Of a stretch of 9,614 nt of DNA, positions 1 to 8,990 are shown piece by piece (the stretch's first letter is position 1; each line of letters opens with the position of its first letter). The notes beneath the pieces are model-generated. The model searched no databases and was not told the DNA's origin. It worked only from the letters and a program-made list of their open reading frames with translations. A program made the position numbers and the translations under genes. The DNA comes from Nitrospirota bacterium (GTDB lineage Bacteria > Nitrospinota > Nitrospinia > Nitrospinales > Nitrospinaceae). Location: NCBI GenBank assembly GCA_030600405.1, contig JAUVMD010000028.1, positions 1 to 9,614 of the forward strand, given 5' to 3'.

Positions 1-182
1 AGTTCCGCGTTGACGATGGCGGATGCTTTTTTGAGGATGCCCATGGCCCGGATGAGTTCGCGCGGCATGGTTTCCCATCCGATGTTGAAATTGATCAGCG
101 ACCGCGCCGTCTGTGCGCCGTAATATTTATCGGCGGGAACCTTGATCTCCCCCATGCTGTCCGATTCCATCCGGTAATCCAT
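1..182 (-). CDS. fumC: Class II fumarate hydratase, second copy (N-terminal part, cut by window edge)
   Basis: This minus-strand reading frame starts at ATG 182-180 and runs off the left edge after 60 full codons. The protein begins [18 protein letters not shown] and continues through [14 protein letters not shown] and [16 protein letters not shown], the N-terminal region of class II fumarase, which hydrates fumarate to L-malate in the TCA cycle. It matches the complete fumarase at 396 except for D2E, E60D and the partial codon 61. The start is well fixed: AGGAG (194-190) lies 7 bases upstream and an in-frame TAG lies just before that. Most differences from the other copy are silent third-position changes, which suggests two genes under selection rather than a broken fragment. 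No catalytic residue falls in the visible part, so activity of this copy cannot be judged. Confidence 0.9.
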   Translation of the reverse strand, partial: MDYRMESDSMGEIKVPADKYYGAQTARSLINFNIGWETMPRELIRAMGILKKASAIVNAE

Positions 183-191
183 AGTGATGCT
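1..191. repeat. Left arm of a large inverted repeat (duplicated fumarase 5' region)
   Basis: The reverse complement of 1-191 aligns without gaps to 387-577. I count 7 mismatches in 191 bases (about 96% identity), three of them in the last 8 bases at the window edge. The arms are separated by 195 bp of unrelated sequence. Similarity stops at the ribosome binding sites, so the repeated unit is essentially the gene and not its promoter. The repeat may continue beyond the left edge. Confidence 0.93.
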
Positions 192-194
192 CCT
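190..194 (-). promoter_or_regulatory. Ribosome binding site of the left fumarase copy
   Basis: AGGAG is placed 7 bases before ATG 182-180. The stretch AGCATCACTATGGA that follows is the same as in front of the right fumarase gene, so both genes keep the same start and spacing. Confidence 0.8.
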
Positions 195-234
195 CTAAAC
201 GACGAAATTGAATAATTAGAATCTGTATATTAAC

Positions 235-264
235 CACAGATGAACACAGATAAACACCGATAAA
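235..264. repeat. Three tandem 10-bp units between the fumarase genes
   Basis: The units are CACAGATGAA, CACAGATAAA and CACCGATAAA, directly adjacent and differing at one or two positions. An AACCACAGATGAACACAGAT-type sequence is a familiar intergenic repeat in many bacterial genomes (recalled, not searched). No coding or clear promoter function is seen. Confidence 0.7.
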
Positions 265-267
265 ACC

Positions 268-347
268 GAGATCCTTCGTTCCACTCAGGATGATATGAAA
301 AAGCTACGGTTTGTCATTTTGAGGAGGCTATGCCGACGAAGAATCTG
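268..347. repeat. Imperfect palindromic intergenic repeat
   Basis: The left arm AGATCCTTCGT (269-279) pairs with ACGAAGAATCT (336-346) at 10 of 11 positions. Further in, TCAGGATGA (285-293) partly pairs with TCATTTTGA (314-322). The two arms resemble the common intergenic sequences of the type TGTCATTCTGAG...GAAGAATCT. A second copy of the ACTCAGGATGA core occurs at 2007-2017. This looks like a non-coding REP or MITE-like element that lies across the 5' leader of fumC. Confidence 0.55.
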
Positions 348-362
348 GGTTTTAAAATTACG

Positions 363-379
363 AGCGGAGGTACTCCGCT
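363..379 (+). other. Hairpin directly before the fumC ribosome binding site
   Basis: AGCGGAG (363-369) and CTCCGCT (373-379) form a perfect 7-bp stem with loop GTA. It ends 1 base before the GAGGGGAG ribosome binding site at 381-388. The left fumarase copy has no such hairpin. It could be the tail of the upstream repeat or could influence access of ribosomes; nothing in the sequence decides between these. Confidence 0.55.
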
Positions 380-380
380 G

Positions 381-388
381 GAGGGGAG
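381..388 (+). promoter_or_regulatory. Ribosome binding site that fixes the fumC start
   Basis: GAGGGGAG lies 7 bases before ATG 396. The frame stays open upstream to an ATG at 330, but that extension lies in repeat sequence, lacks fumarase similarity and has no counterpart in the left copy, where a stop codon closes the frame at the same place. ATG 396 is therefore the likely start. Confidence 0.8.
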
Positions 389-395
389 CATCACT

Positions 396-1784
396 ATGGA
401 ATACCGGATGGAATCGGACAGCATGGGAGAGATCAAGGTTCCCGCCGATAAATATTACGGCGCACAGACGGCACGGTCGCTGATCAATTTCAACATCGGA
501 TGGGAAACCATGCCGCGCGAACTCATCCGGGCCATGGGCATCCTCAAAAAAGCATCAGCCATCGTCAACGCCGACATTCACGTATTACCCGCCGACAAAA
601 AAGACCTCATCGTCCAGGCGGCGGACGAGGTGATCGACGGCACCCTCGACGACCATTTTCCCCTGTTCGTGTGGCAGACCGGCTCCGGCACCCAGACCAA
701 TATGAACACCAACGAGGTGATCGCCAACCGCGCCATCGAAATCGCCGGCGGCGAACTCGGCAGTAAAACTCCGGTGCATCCCAACGACGACGTCAACAAG
801 GGCCAGTCGTCGAACGACACCTTCCCCACGGCCATGCACATCTCGGCGGTCGAGCAGATTCATGACCGGCTCGTCCCCGCCGTCTCCGCCCTGCGCGACA
901 CGCTGAAAAAGAAATCGAACGCATTCAAAAGCATCATCAAGATCGGACGCACGCACCTGATGGACGCCACCCCGCTCACGCTGGGGCAGGAGTTCAGCGG
1001 CTACGCGACGCAACTCGACAACGCCATCCAGCGCATCGACTCCTTCCTGCCGCGCTTGTACCAGATCGCATTAGGTGGCACCGCCGTCGGCACCGGCATC
1101 AACACGCACAAAGATTTTCCCATCAAGGTGGCAAAGGAAATCGCGAATCTCACCAAGCACCCGTTCATCACCGCGCCCAACAAGTTCGAGGCGCTGGCGG
1201 CGCACGACGCCATCGTCGAAGCCAGCGGCGTCATGAAAACCATCGCCTGCTCGCTGATGAAAATCGGCAACGACATCCGCTGGCTGGGGTCGGGTCCCCG
1301 CTGCGGCATCGGCGAACTCGCCCTGCCCGCCAACGAACCCGGCTCGTCCATCATGCCCGGCAAAGTGAATCCGACGCAATGCGAAGCGCTCACCATGGTG
1401 GCGGCGCAGGTGATCGGCAACGACACCGCCGTCAGCGTCGGCGGCGCATCCGGCAACTTCGAGCTCAACGTGTTCAAACCGGTGATGATCTACAACCTCC
1501 TGCAATCCATCCGACTCATCGGCGACGCCTGCCGCTCGTTCAACGAACACTGCGCCGTCGGCATCCAGCCCAACAAGGACAAGATCGAAGAGTACCTCAA
1601 CAACTCATTGATGCTGGTCACCGCGCTCAACCCGCACATCGGCTACGACAACGCCGCTAAAGTCGCGAAGAAAGCCTTCGAGGATCATAGTACCCTCAAA
1701 GAAGCCGCCGTCGCCCTGGGCTTGCTCACCGCCGAAGAGTTCGACCAGAAAGTCCAACCCAAAAACATGATCGGCCCCAAATAA
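396..1784 (+). CDS. fumC: Class II fumarate hydratase (fumarase C)
   Basis: This cytosolic enzyme reversibly hydrates fumarate to L-malate in the TCA cycle, without an iron-sulfur cluster. The 462-residue product is close to the 467 of E. coli FumC. Visible family motifs are [14 protein letters not shown], the [14 protein letters not shown] block beginning at His128, [12 protein letters not shown] with His187, and the signature [15 protein letters not shown] with Ser317, Lys323 and Asn325. These match E. coli H129, H188, S318, K324 and N326 with a constant offset of one, so the active site is complete. The start at ATG 396 is chosen from the ribosome binding site and comparison with the left copy. 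Argininosuccinate lyase and aspartase share the fold, but the motifs and length favour fumarase. A nearly identical second copy is divergent at 1-182. No clear promoter was found; the leader consists of repeats. Confidence 0.96.
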   Translation: MEYRMESDSMGEIKVPADKYYGAQTARSLINFNIGWETMPRELIRAMGILKKASAIVNADIHVLPADKKDLIVQAADEVIDGTLDDHFPLFVWQTGSGTQTNMNTNEVIANRAIEIAGGELGSKTPVHPNDDVNKGQSSNDTFPTAMHISAVEQIHDRLVPAVSALRDTLKKKSNAFKSIIKIGRTHLMDATPLTLGQEFSGYATQLDNAIQRIDSFLPRLYQIALGGTAVGTGINTHKDFPIKVAKEIANLTKHPFITAPNKFEALAAHDAIVEASGVMKTIACSLMKIGNDIRWLGSGPRCGIGELALPANEPGSSIMPGKVNPTQCEALTMVAAQVIGNDTAVSVGGASGNFELNVFKPVMIYNLLQSIRLIGDACRSFNEHCAVGIQPNKDKIEEYLNNSLMLVTALNPHIGYDNAAKVAKKAFEDHSTLKEAAVALGLLTAEEFDQKVQPKNMIGPK

Positions 1785-1804
1785 CCAGCGTGACGCTGGA
1801 CCCA

Positions 1805-1927
1805 CCACTCCCCTCCTTACCAAGGAGGGGGGATACAGGGGAGGTTATATCTCCTACTTCCCTTTTTTACCATTAATCCTGTCAAAACCAACCCCACCTG
1901 TATCCTCCCCTTAGTAAGGGGAGGAAG
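1805..1927. repeat. MITE/REP-like element with two inverted hairpin arms
   Basis: Two hairpins bracket the element. The left has stem CCCCTCCTT/AAGGAGGGG with loop ACC (1810-1830). The right is CCTCCCCTTA/TAAGGGGAGG around one central G (1904-1924). Inside them GGATACAGGGGAGGTT (1831-1846) is complementary to AACCCCACCTGTATCC (1890-1905) at 14 of 16 positions, so the whole unit can fold on itself with a pyrimidine-rich centre (1847-1889). It begins about 20 bp after the fumC stop. The left hairpin could weakly terminate transcription, but no T-tract follows it. No coding capacity is seen. Sequences of the type CCTCCCCTTA..TAAGGGGAGGATACAGG are known to me as dispersed bacterial repeats; this was not searched. 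Confidence 0.75.
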
Positions 1928-1943
1928 TATTTTAGTTCGCCCC

Positions 1944-1970
1944 GCGCGGAGCGGTCTGTGTCCTCCGCGC
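1944..1970. repeat. Inverted repeat GCGCGGAG / CTCCGCGC
   Basis: An 8-bp perfect stem (1944-1951 with 1963-1970) encloses an 11-base loop. The sequence around it, CTGTGTCCTCCGCGCACTCT and then GCGGTAAA (1956-1983), resembles a degenerate dispersed intergenic repeat. It belongs to the block of repeats filling the region between fumC and the His-rich gene. Confidence 0.5.
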
Positions 1971-1990
1971 ACTCTGCGGTAAATCGCATT

Positions 1991-2019
1991 TGTCGCCCTG
2001 CGACAGACTCAGGATGACA
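1991..2019. repeat. Second copy of the ACTCAGGATGA repeat core
   Basis: ACTCAGGATGA at 2007-2017 is identical to 283-293 upstream of fumC. Here it is preceded by a small hairpin, TGTCGC/GCGACA with loop CCT (1991-2005). This marks a repeat family present at least twice in the window. Confidence 0.5.
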
Positions 2020-2031
2020 AAAGCCCTTAGC

Positions 2032-2048
2032 CCCGGCGCTACGCCGGG
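2032..2048. other. GC-rich hairpin CCCGGCG-CTA-CGCCGGG
   Basis: The hairpin has a perfect 7-bp stem with a 3-base loop, 8 bp before the candidate -35 box of the next gene. No T-tract follows, so it is not a typical terminator. Its shape (7-bp GC-rich stem, 3-base loop) is like the hairpin at 363-379 before fumC. An operator for a metal regulator is conceivable but unsupported. Confidence 0.5.
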
Positions 2049-2056
2049 AGAAATAC

Positions 2057-2086
2057 TTGCACTAAATCCTTGAATTTGCTTATACT
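2057..2086 (+). promoter_or_regulatory. Candidate sigma-70 promoter of the His-rich/czc gene cluster
   Basis: TATACT (2081-2086) matches the -10 consensus at 5 of 6 positions. TTGCAC (2057-2062) is a partial -35 box, 18 bp away. Transcription would begin near 2093, about 50 bases before the GTG start at 2142. The box lies inside the longer possible reading frame that begins with TTG at 2070, which is one reason to prefer the later start. Confidence 0.45.
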
Positions 2087-2127
2087 GGGGCCAGTATCCA
2101 CCGATAAAGCAAAAGACCCCTTTTCAC

Positions 2128-2131
2128 GGAG
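2128..2131 (+). promoter_or_regulatory. Ribosome binding site for the GTG 2142 start
   Basis: GGAG lies 10 bases before GTG 2142. The alternative TTG at 2070 has no Shine-Dalgarno sequence in front of it. Confidence 0.45.
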
Positions 2132-2141
2132 TGCTCGAAAC

Positions 2142-2612
2142 GTGATTCGCAGATTCACAAAGAACCGTCCAGAGCTGATTGTTGCGTTCGTCCTGTTATG
2201 GACGTTCCACTTCAGTTTCGGGATGTTCTATCATTATCATCCCGAATACGTCCACGCGCACGACGGTGAACTGCAGGCGCATGCGCACGGCGGGCATTTC
2301 CATTCGCTGGAGCTGGAGACCCTGGCGCGCTTCATCGATACCGGTGAGGCTCCTCTGCGTCCCGGCAAAACTCATCATCATTCCGAAAGCCTTCCGGGAA
2401 GCGACACCGAATCGGCGCAATACGATTTCAACCCCTCCGGCGTCACCAAGGTCGTCAAGCTGGCGTGGGACATCAATCTCAATGCCACTGTAGCCAACAT
2501 CACCCCGGCAAAAATTAAACCATATGACTCCCTGCTGATCTCCTCCACCCTACACAGGAATCTCCTGGCCCTGCAATCCTTTTCCGAACGCTCGCCACCC
2601 CTGCGTGTGTAA
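2142..2612 (+). CDS. Small histidine-rich membrane-anchored protein, probable metal-binding accessory of the czc system
   Basis: I do not recognise a named family. With the GTG start the protein has 156 residues: a basic N-terminus (MIRRFTKNR), one hydrophobic segment at about 12-30, then a predominantly hydrophilic tail likely to be periplasmic. Twelve histidines fall within the first 80 residues, including four HxH pairs (31/33, 38/40, 47/49, 52/54) and a HHH run at 78-80. There is no cysteine. The C-terminal half (GVTKVVKLAWDINLNATV onward) is ordinary sequence ending SPPLRV. The gene lies 93 bp upstream of czcC on the same strand, which suggests a periplasmic metal buffer or sensor serving the efflux pump, like the small accessory proteins (CzcI, CzcE) found in some czc loci. 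No homology to these is claimed. A start at TTG 2070 would add 24 residues but covers a likely promoter. Confidence 0.72.
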   Translation: MIRRFTKNRPELIVAFVLLWTFHFSFGMFYHYHPEYVHAHDGELQAHAHGGHFHSLELETLARFIDTGEAPLRPGKTHHHSESLPGSDTESAQYDFNPSGVTKVVKLAWDINLNATVANITPAKIKPYDSLLISSTLHRNLLALQSFSERSPPLRV

Positions 2613-2705
2613 TCCCGTCTCTTTAGCTCAACCCTTTTAAACACTTAAAATAAAATCTGTTCGGAATCGCGGAGTACCTTCTTCCGTTCCGTTCGCTCAA
2701 ACATT

Positions 2706-4034
2706 ATGAAACCCGTTTTCAAACGGCTTGTCCTTTGGGGACTGCTGGTGATGTTGCCTTCAGTGTCCTTGGGGGCGGCGGTCCAACAAAAATCGAATTC
2801 TGCCCCGGTCCTCACCGGGTCATTGACCCTGCAGGAAGTGATTGCGCAGGTCCTGCTCCGCAATCCGGAGCTGGAAGCGTTCTCGCTGGAAGTGCGGGCG
2901 CGCGAGGCACGGGCTCTGCAGGCGGGACTTTATAAAAATCCGGAAATTTTACTGTTCGTAGAAGACGTATTAGGCTCCGGCGGCCTCAATAATTTCGAGC
3001 AGTCGCAGTCCACCATTGTCTTGAGCCAGGTGATCGAGCTGGGCGGCAAACGCACCAAGCGGGAAAAATCAGCTTTGTCGCACAAGGACCTCGCGTTCTG
3101 GGATTACGAAACCGCACGCATGAACATTCTGACGCGGGTGGCCAAGGCCTACACCGAGGCCCTGACTTCTCAGGAAAAACTGAAACTGACACGGGAGCTG
3201 GTGCAACTTTCCCAAAATTCCTACAACGCCGTCAAGGCGCGGGTGATTGCGGGCAAGGTTTCGCCCATCCACGAAGTCAAGGCGCAGGTGGCGTTATCCA
3301 CCACGCAGATTCAACAGCACCAAGCCGAAAATAATCTTAAGGCGGCCTACCGGCGGCTGGCTTCGTTCTGGGGGAGCCTGACGCCGCGCTTCGAAAAGGT
3401 GACGGGACGCCTGTATCTCATCGCTCCCGTGCCGCCGTTCGACACCCTGGCAGGACACATGCAGAGCAACCCCGATCTCGCGCGCTGGGCGGCAGAAATG
3501 GTGCAACGCACAGCGGCGATCGATCTGGAAGAAGCCAACTCCGTTCCCAACCTCAAAGTCGGTGCCGGAGCGCGTTGGTTCGAGGAGACCAACGACAACG
3601 CCTTCGTTTTTGAATTATCGATTCCCATTCAACTGTTCGACCGCAACCAGGGCGCCATCGCCGAAGCGCGGCACCGCCTTGCCAAGGCCAAAGCCGAGCA
3701 GAGGGCGGTCGCATTAAAACTGAACTCGGCTCTGGCCGCCGGCTACACGCGCATGGCCAACGCCCACAGCCGGGTGACGTCGCTCAAAACCAAAATCCTG
3801 CCGGGCGCACGGACTGCGTTTGAAGCGGTCAACGAGGGATACCGTTTCGGCAAGTTCGGTTACTTGGAGGTGCTCGACAGCCAGCGCACCTGGTTCAACG
3901 CGCGGTCGCAGTTTCTCGACGCGCTGGCGGAATATCATAAAGCGGTCGCCGACGTGGAGCGGTTGACCGGGCAGGCGGTATCACCTTTACCCGAGCCCCG
4001 CCCTCAGCCGAGGGAAAGAGAGAGACAACGATGA
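2706..4034 (+). CDS. czcC: CzcC-like outer-membrane efflux channel (TolC/OEP family)
   Basis: This is the outer-membrane component of a tripartite heavy-metal pump; as a trimer it would form a channel-tunnel across the outer membrane and periplasm. The 442-residue product begins with a signal peptide (MKPVFKRLVLWGLLVMLP, cleavage likely near SLGA-A at about 24). Typical features of the CzcC branch of OEP proteins follow: LTLQEVIAQVLLRNPELEAF, then LSQVIELGGKRTKR near residue 110, and in the second half AIDLEEANSVPNLKVGAGAR, FELSIPIQLFDRNQGAIAEA and YRFGKFGYLEVLDSQRTW. Length is normal for the family. ATG 2706 is chosen because the signal peptide follows at once, although no good ribosome binding site is visible. 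The Arg-rich tail (PRERERQR) is encoded by the GA-rich stretch that probably serves as the ribosome binding site of the next gene. Its stop overlaps the czcB start as ATGA. The 93-bp gap upstream holds no terminator or convincing promoter. Confidence 0.93.
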   Translation: MKPVFKRLVLWGLLVMLPSVSLGAAVQQKSNSAPVLTGSLTLQEVIAQVLLRNPELEAFSLEVRAREARALQAGLYKNPEILLFVEDVLGSGGLNNFEQSQSTIVLSQVIELGGKRTKREKSALSHKDLAFWDYETARMNILTRVAKAYTEALTSQEKLKLTRELVQLSQNSYNAVKARVIAGKVSPIHEVKAQVALSTTQIQQHQAENNLKAAYRRLASFWGSLTPRFEKVTGRLYLIAPVPPFDTLAGHMQSNPDLARWAAEMVQRTAAIDLEEANSVPNLKVGAGARWFEETNDNAFVFELSIPIQLFDRNQGAIAEARHRLAKAKAEQRAVALKLNSALAAGYTRMANAHSRVTSLKTKILPGARTAFEAVNEGYRFGKFGYLEVLDSQRTWFNARSQFLDALAEYHKAVADVERLTGQAVSPLPEPRPQPRERERQR

Positions 4035-5797
4035 GCCGTAAAACCTTATCTATTGCCTTGATCCTTGCCGTGGGCCTCGGCCTGGCCTGGATGATTCTGA
4101 AAATGGAACCGCCGACATTGATCGAAACTCCGCCGGAAACAGTCAGCCCGTCCCCGATTTCAGAAATCGGGGTTTCTGCCAGAGGACCGCACGGCGGCCG
4201 TCTCTTTTCAGAGGGCGGTCTGAATTTAGAGGTCACCATTTACGAACGCAACGTGCCGCCGCAATTCCGCGTCTATGTGACCGACGCACAAGGGAACCCT
4301 GCTCCACTCGATCAAATTAAATTGAGCATCGATTTACATCGACTGGAGCGGGTGGACCGCATCCGGTTTCGTTCTTCAGGCGATTACCTGCTGGGTGACC
4401 GGGTAGTGGTCGAACCTCATTCTTTCGACGTCAAAATAAAAGCTGAATGGCAAGGTCAGAGTTATCAATGGCAATACGATCAGATTGAAGCGCGCGCGGC
4501 AATTTCCGAAGCGGCGGCGAGAAACGCGGGTATCAGAATCACGCAGGCCGGACCCGCCGAGATTCATCAGGTGGTGCAACTCAACGGCGAAATCGGCCTG
4601 CACGAAAAACGCGTGGCGCACGTCGTGCCGCGGCTGGATGCCATGGTCACCCGCGTTCACAAGGATTTGGGCGACCCGGTGAAAAAAGGCGACATCCTGG
4701 CGATTCTGGATTCGCGCGAGCTGGCCGACGCTAAAAGCGAATATTTAACGGCCGTCAACCAAGCCGAACCGGTGAGAATGGATCACAAGCGACAGGGGAT
4801 CATCAATCAGAATACCCAAACCATGCTGGATCTACTGGAAGAGGGATTGGACCTGGACACGCTTTACGAAAAAATCAACCAACTGGTGCTGGGGGAATCG
4901 CGCGCGCAAATTGTTCCTGCTTATGGACGACTGATCCGGTCCCAGGCCGTTTATGAACGAGAGTTATCGCTGTACAAAAAGAAAATTTCATCAAAGTCGG
5001 AATACCTGCTGGCAATGGAAGAATATAAAAGCGCCGAGGCCAGGTACATCGCTCTGCGTGAAAAAATCGCGTATGACAACAAACTGGCATTGCTGGAGAA
5101 ACGCAATAGTCTTGCAACCGCGGAACTCAACATCAAAACCATGGCTCAGAAACTGCGGGCGCTGGGGTTGAGCTCATGGGAAATCAAACATCTGTCCAGC
5201 GATCAAAAACATCGCTTTACCCGGTTCGAACTGCGCTCTGAAATCAACGGGGAAGTGATTCAAAAACACATGGCCGTCGGGGAGGCGGTCAAAAAAGATT
5301 TCGACGTGTTCGTGCTGGCCGATTTATCCGAGGTCTGGGTGAACATCGCAGTTCCGGCCAAGCATCTGAACGTGGTGCAACTGGGCCAGCGGGTCACCGT
5401 CCGGGCCGACAAGCTGGACCTGAAGGCCAAAGGCAAGCTCACTTACCTCGGCGCGTTGATTGAGGAGAAGACCCGCACGGTGACCGGCCGCGTGGTCATT
5501 CCCAACAGGAAGCGCCTGTGGCGTCCGGGCATGTACGTCACGGTGGATCTGATCCAGGCTTCGCGTCAGGTTCCGCTGGCGGTTCCGGTGGATGCCATTC
5601 AAACGATTCGCGACTGGTCGGTGGTGTTCATCAAAGTGGGTAACCGTTACGAAGCCCGCCCGCTGGAGCTGGGAGAAAGCGACGGCGTCCGAGTGGAAGT
5701 CCTCAGCGGACTCAAACCGGGAGACGAATACGTGTACATAAACAGTTTTGCGGTAAAGGCGGAGATCGGCAAGTCCGCGGCCACGCACGATCATTAA
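4031..5797 (+). CDS. czcB: CzcB-like periplasmic adaptor (membrane fusion protein) of heavy-metal RND efflux
   Basis: The adaptor joins the inner-membrane pump to the outer-membrane channel. The 588-residue product has an N-terminal membrane segment (about 5-23) and a Pro-rich linker. A domain of about 110 residues typical of CzcB proteins follows: GPHGGRLF at 52-59, VPPQFRVYV at 75-83, GDYL at 117-120, EPHSFDV at 128-134. Then come a first lipoyl half (about 193-232), a long helical hairpin (about 233-382), the second lipoyl half (about 398-432), a beta-barrel (about 433-505) and a membrane-proximal domain. It ends ATHDH. The hairpin is long for the family because of the segment at about 249-300. 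The start overlaps the czcC stop by 4 bp, implying translational coupling, with a GA-rich stretch (4011-4024) as ribosome binding site. Conserved His54 and His130 could help bind metal; that is inference. Confidence 0.94.
   Translation: MSRKTLSIALILAVGLGLAWMILKMEPPTLIETPPETVSPSPISEIGVSARGPHGGRLFSEGGLNLEVTIYERNVPPQFRVYVTDAQGNPAPLDQIKLSIDLHRLERVDRIRFRSSGDYLLGDRVVVEPHSFDVKIKAEWQGQSYQWQYDQIEARAAISEAAARNAGIRITQAGPAEIHQVVQLNGEIGLHEKRVAHVVPRLDAMVTRVHKDLGDPVKKGDILAILDSRELADAKSEYLTAVNQAEPVRMDHKRQGIINQNTQTMLDLLEEGLDLDTLYEKINQLVLGESRAQIVPAYGRLIRSQAVYERELSLYKKKISSKSEYLLAMEEYKSAEARYIALREKIAYDNKLALLEKRNSLATAELNIKTMAQKLRALGLSSWEIKHLSSDQKHRFTRFELRSEINGEVIQKHMAVGEAVKKDFDVFVLADLSEVWVNIAVPAKHLNVVQLGQRVTVRADKLDLKAKGKLTYLGALIEEKTRTVTGRVVIPNRKRLWRPGMYVTVDLIQASRQVPLAVPVDAIQTIRDWSVVFIKVGNRYEARPLELGESDGVRVEVLSGLKPGDEYVYINSFAVKAEIGKSAATHDH
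4152..4178 (+). other. Two mutually exclusive hairpins in the 5' part of czcB
   Basis: CCCCGATTT (4152-4160) and AAATCGGGG (4164-4172) form a perfect 9-bp stem with loop CAG. The overlapping CAGAAA (4161-4166) can instead pair with TTTCTG (4173-4178). The structures share bases and cannot coexist. They lie in the weakly conserved linker (residues 41-50) before the N-terminal domain, where the coding constraint is low. Confidence 0.6.
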
Positions 5798-8983
<3,186 letters not shown>

Positions 8984-8990
8984 AGGACGT

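Noticed and set aside
208..231. Possible promoter TTGAAT ... TATATT between the fumarase genes
   Set aside because: The spacing is only 12 bp, too short for a sigma-70 promoter, and no better pair was found on either strand in 183-395.
235..264. CRISPR array
   Set aside because: The units are 10 bp and directly adjacent, with no spacers and no cas genes nearby.
330..395. Upstream extension of fumC to ATG 330, adding 22 residues
   Set aside because: The extension is encoded by repeat sequence and has no fumarase similarity. The left copy has an in-frame stop at the corresponding place, and ATG 396 has a good ribosome binding site at 7 bases.
1..577. Inverted fumarase repeat as a chimera from amplification or misassembly
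   Set aside because: A chimera would give identical arms. Here 7 of 191 bases differ, mostly at silent positions, and similarity ends at the ribosome binding sites. It is not fully excluded without long reads.
585..1550. Several minus-strand open frames opposite fumC
   Set aside because: These are shadows of the fumC codons; the plus strand carries all fumarase motifs.
2622..2651. Possible separate promoter for czcC (TTTAGC ... TAAAAT)
   Set aside because: The -35 part matches at only 3 of 6 positions in an AT-rich stretch; too weak to call.
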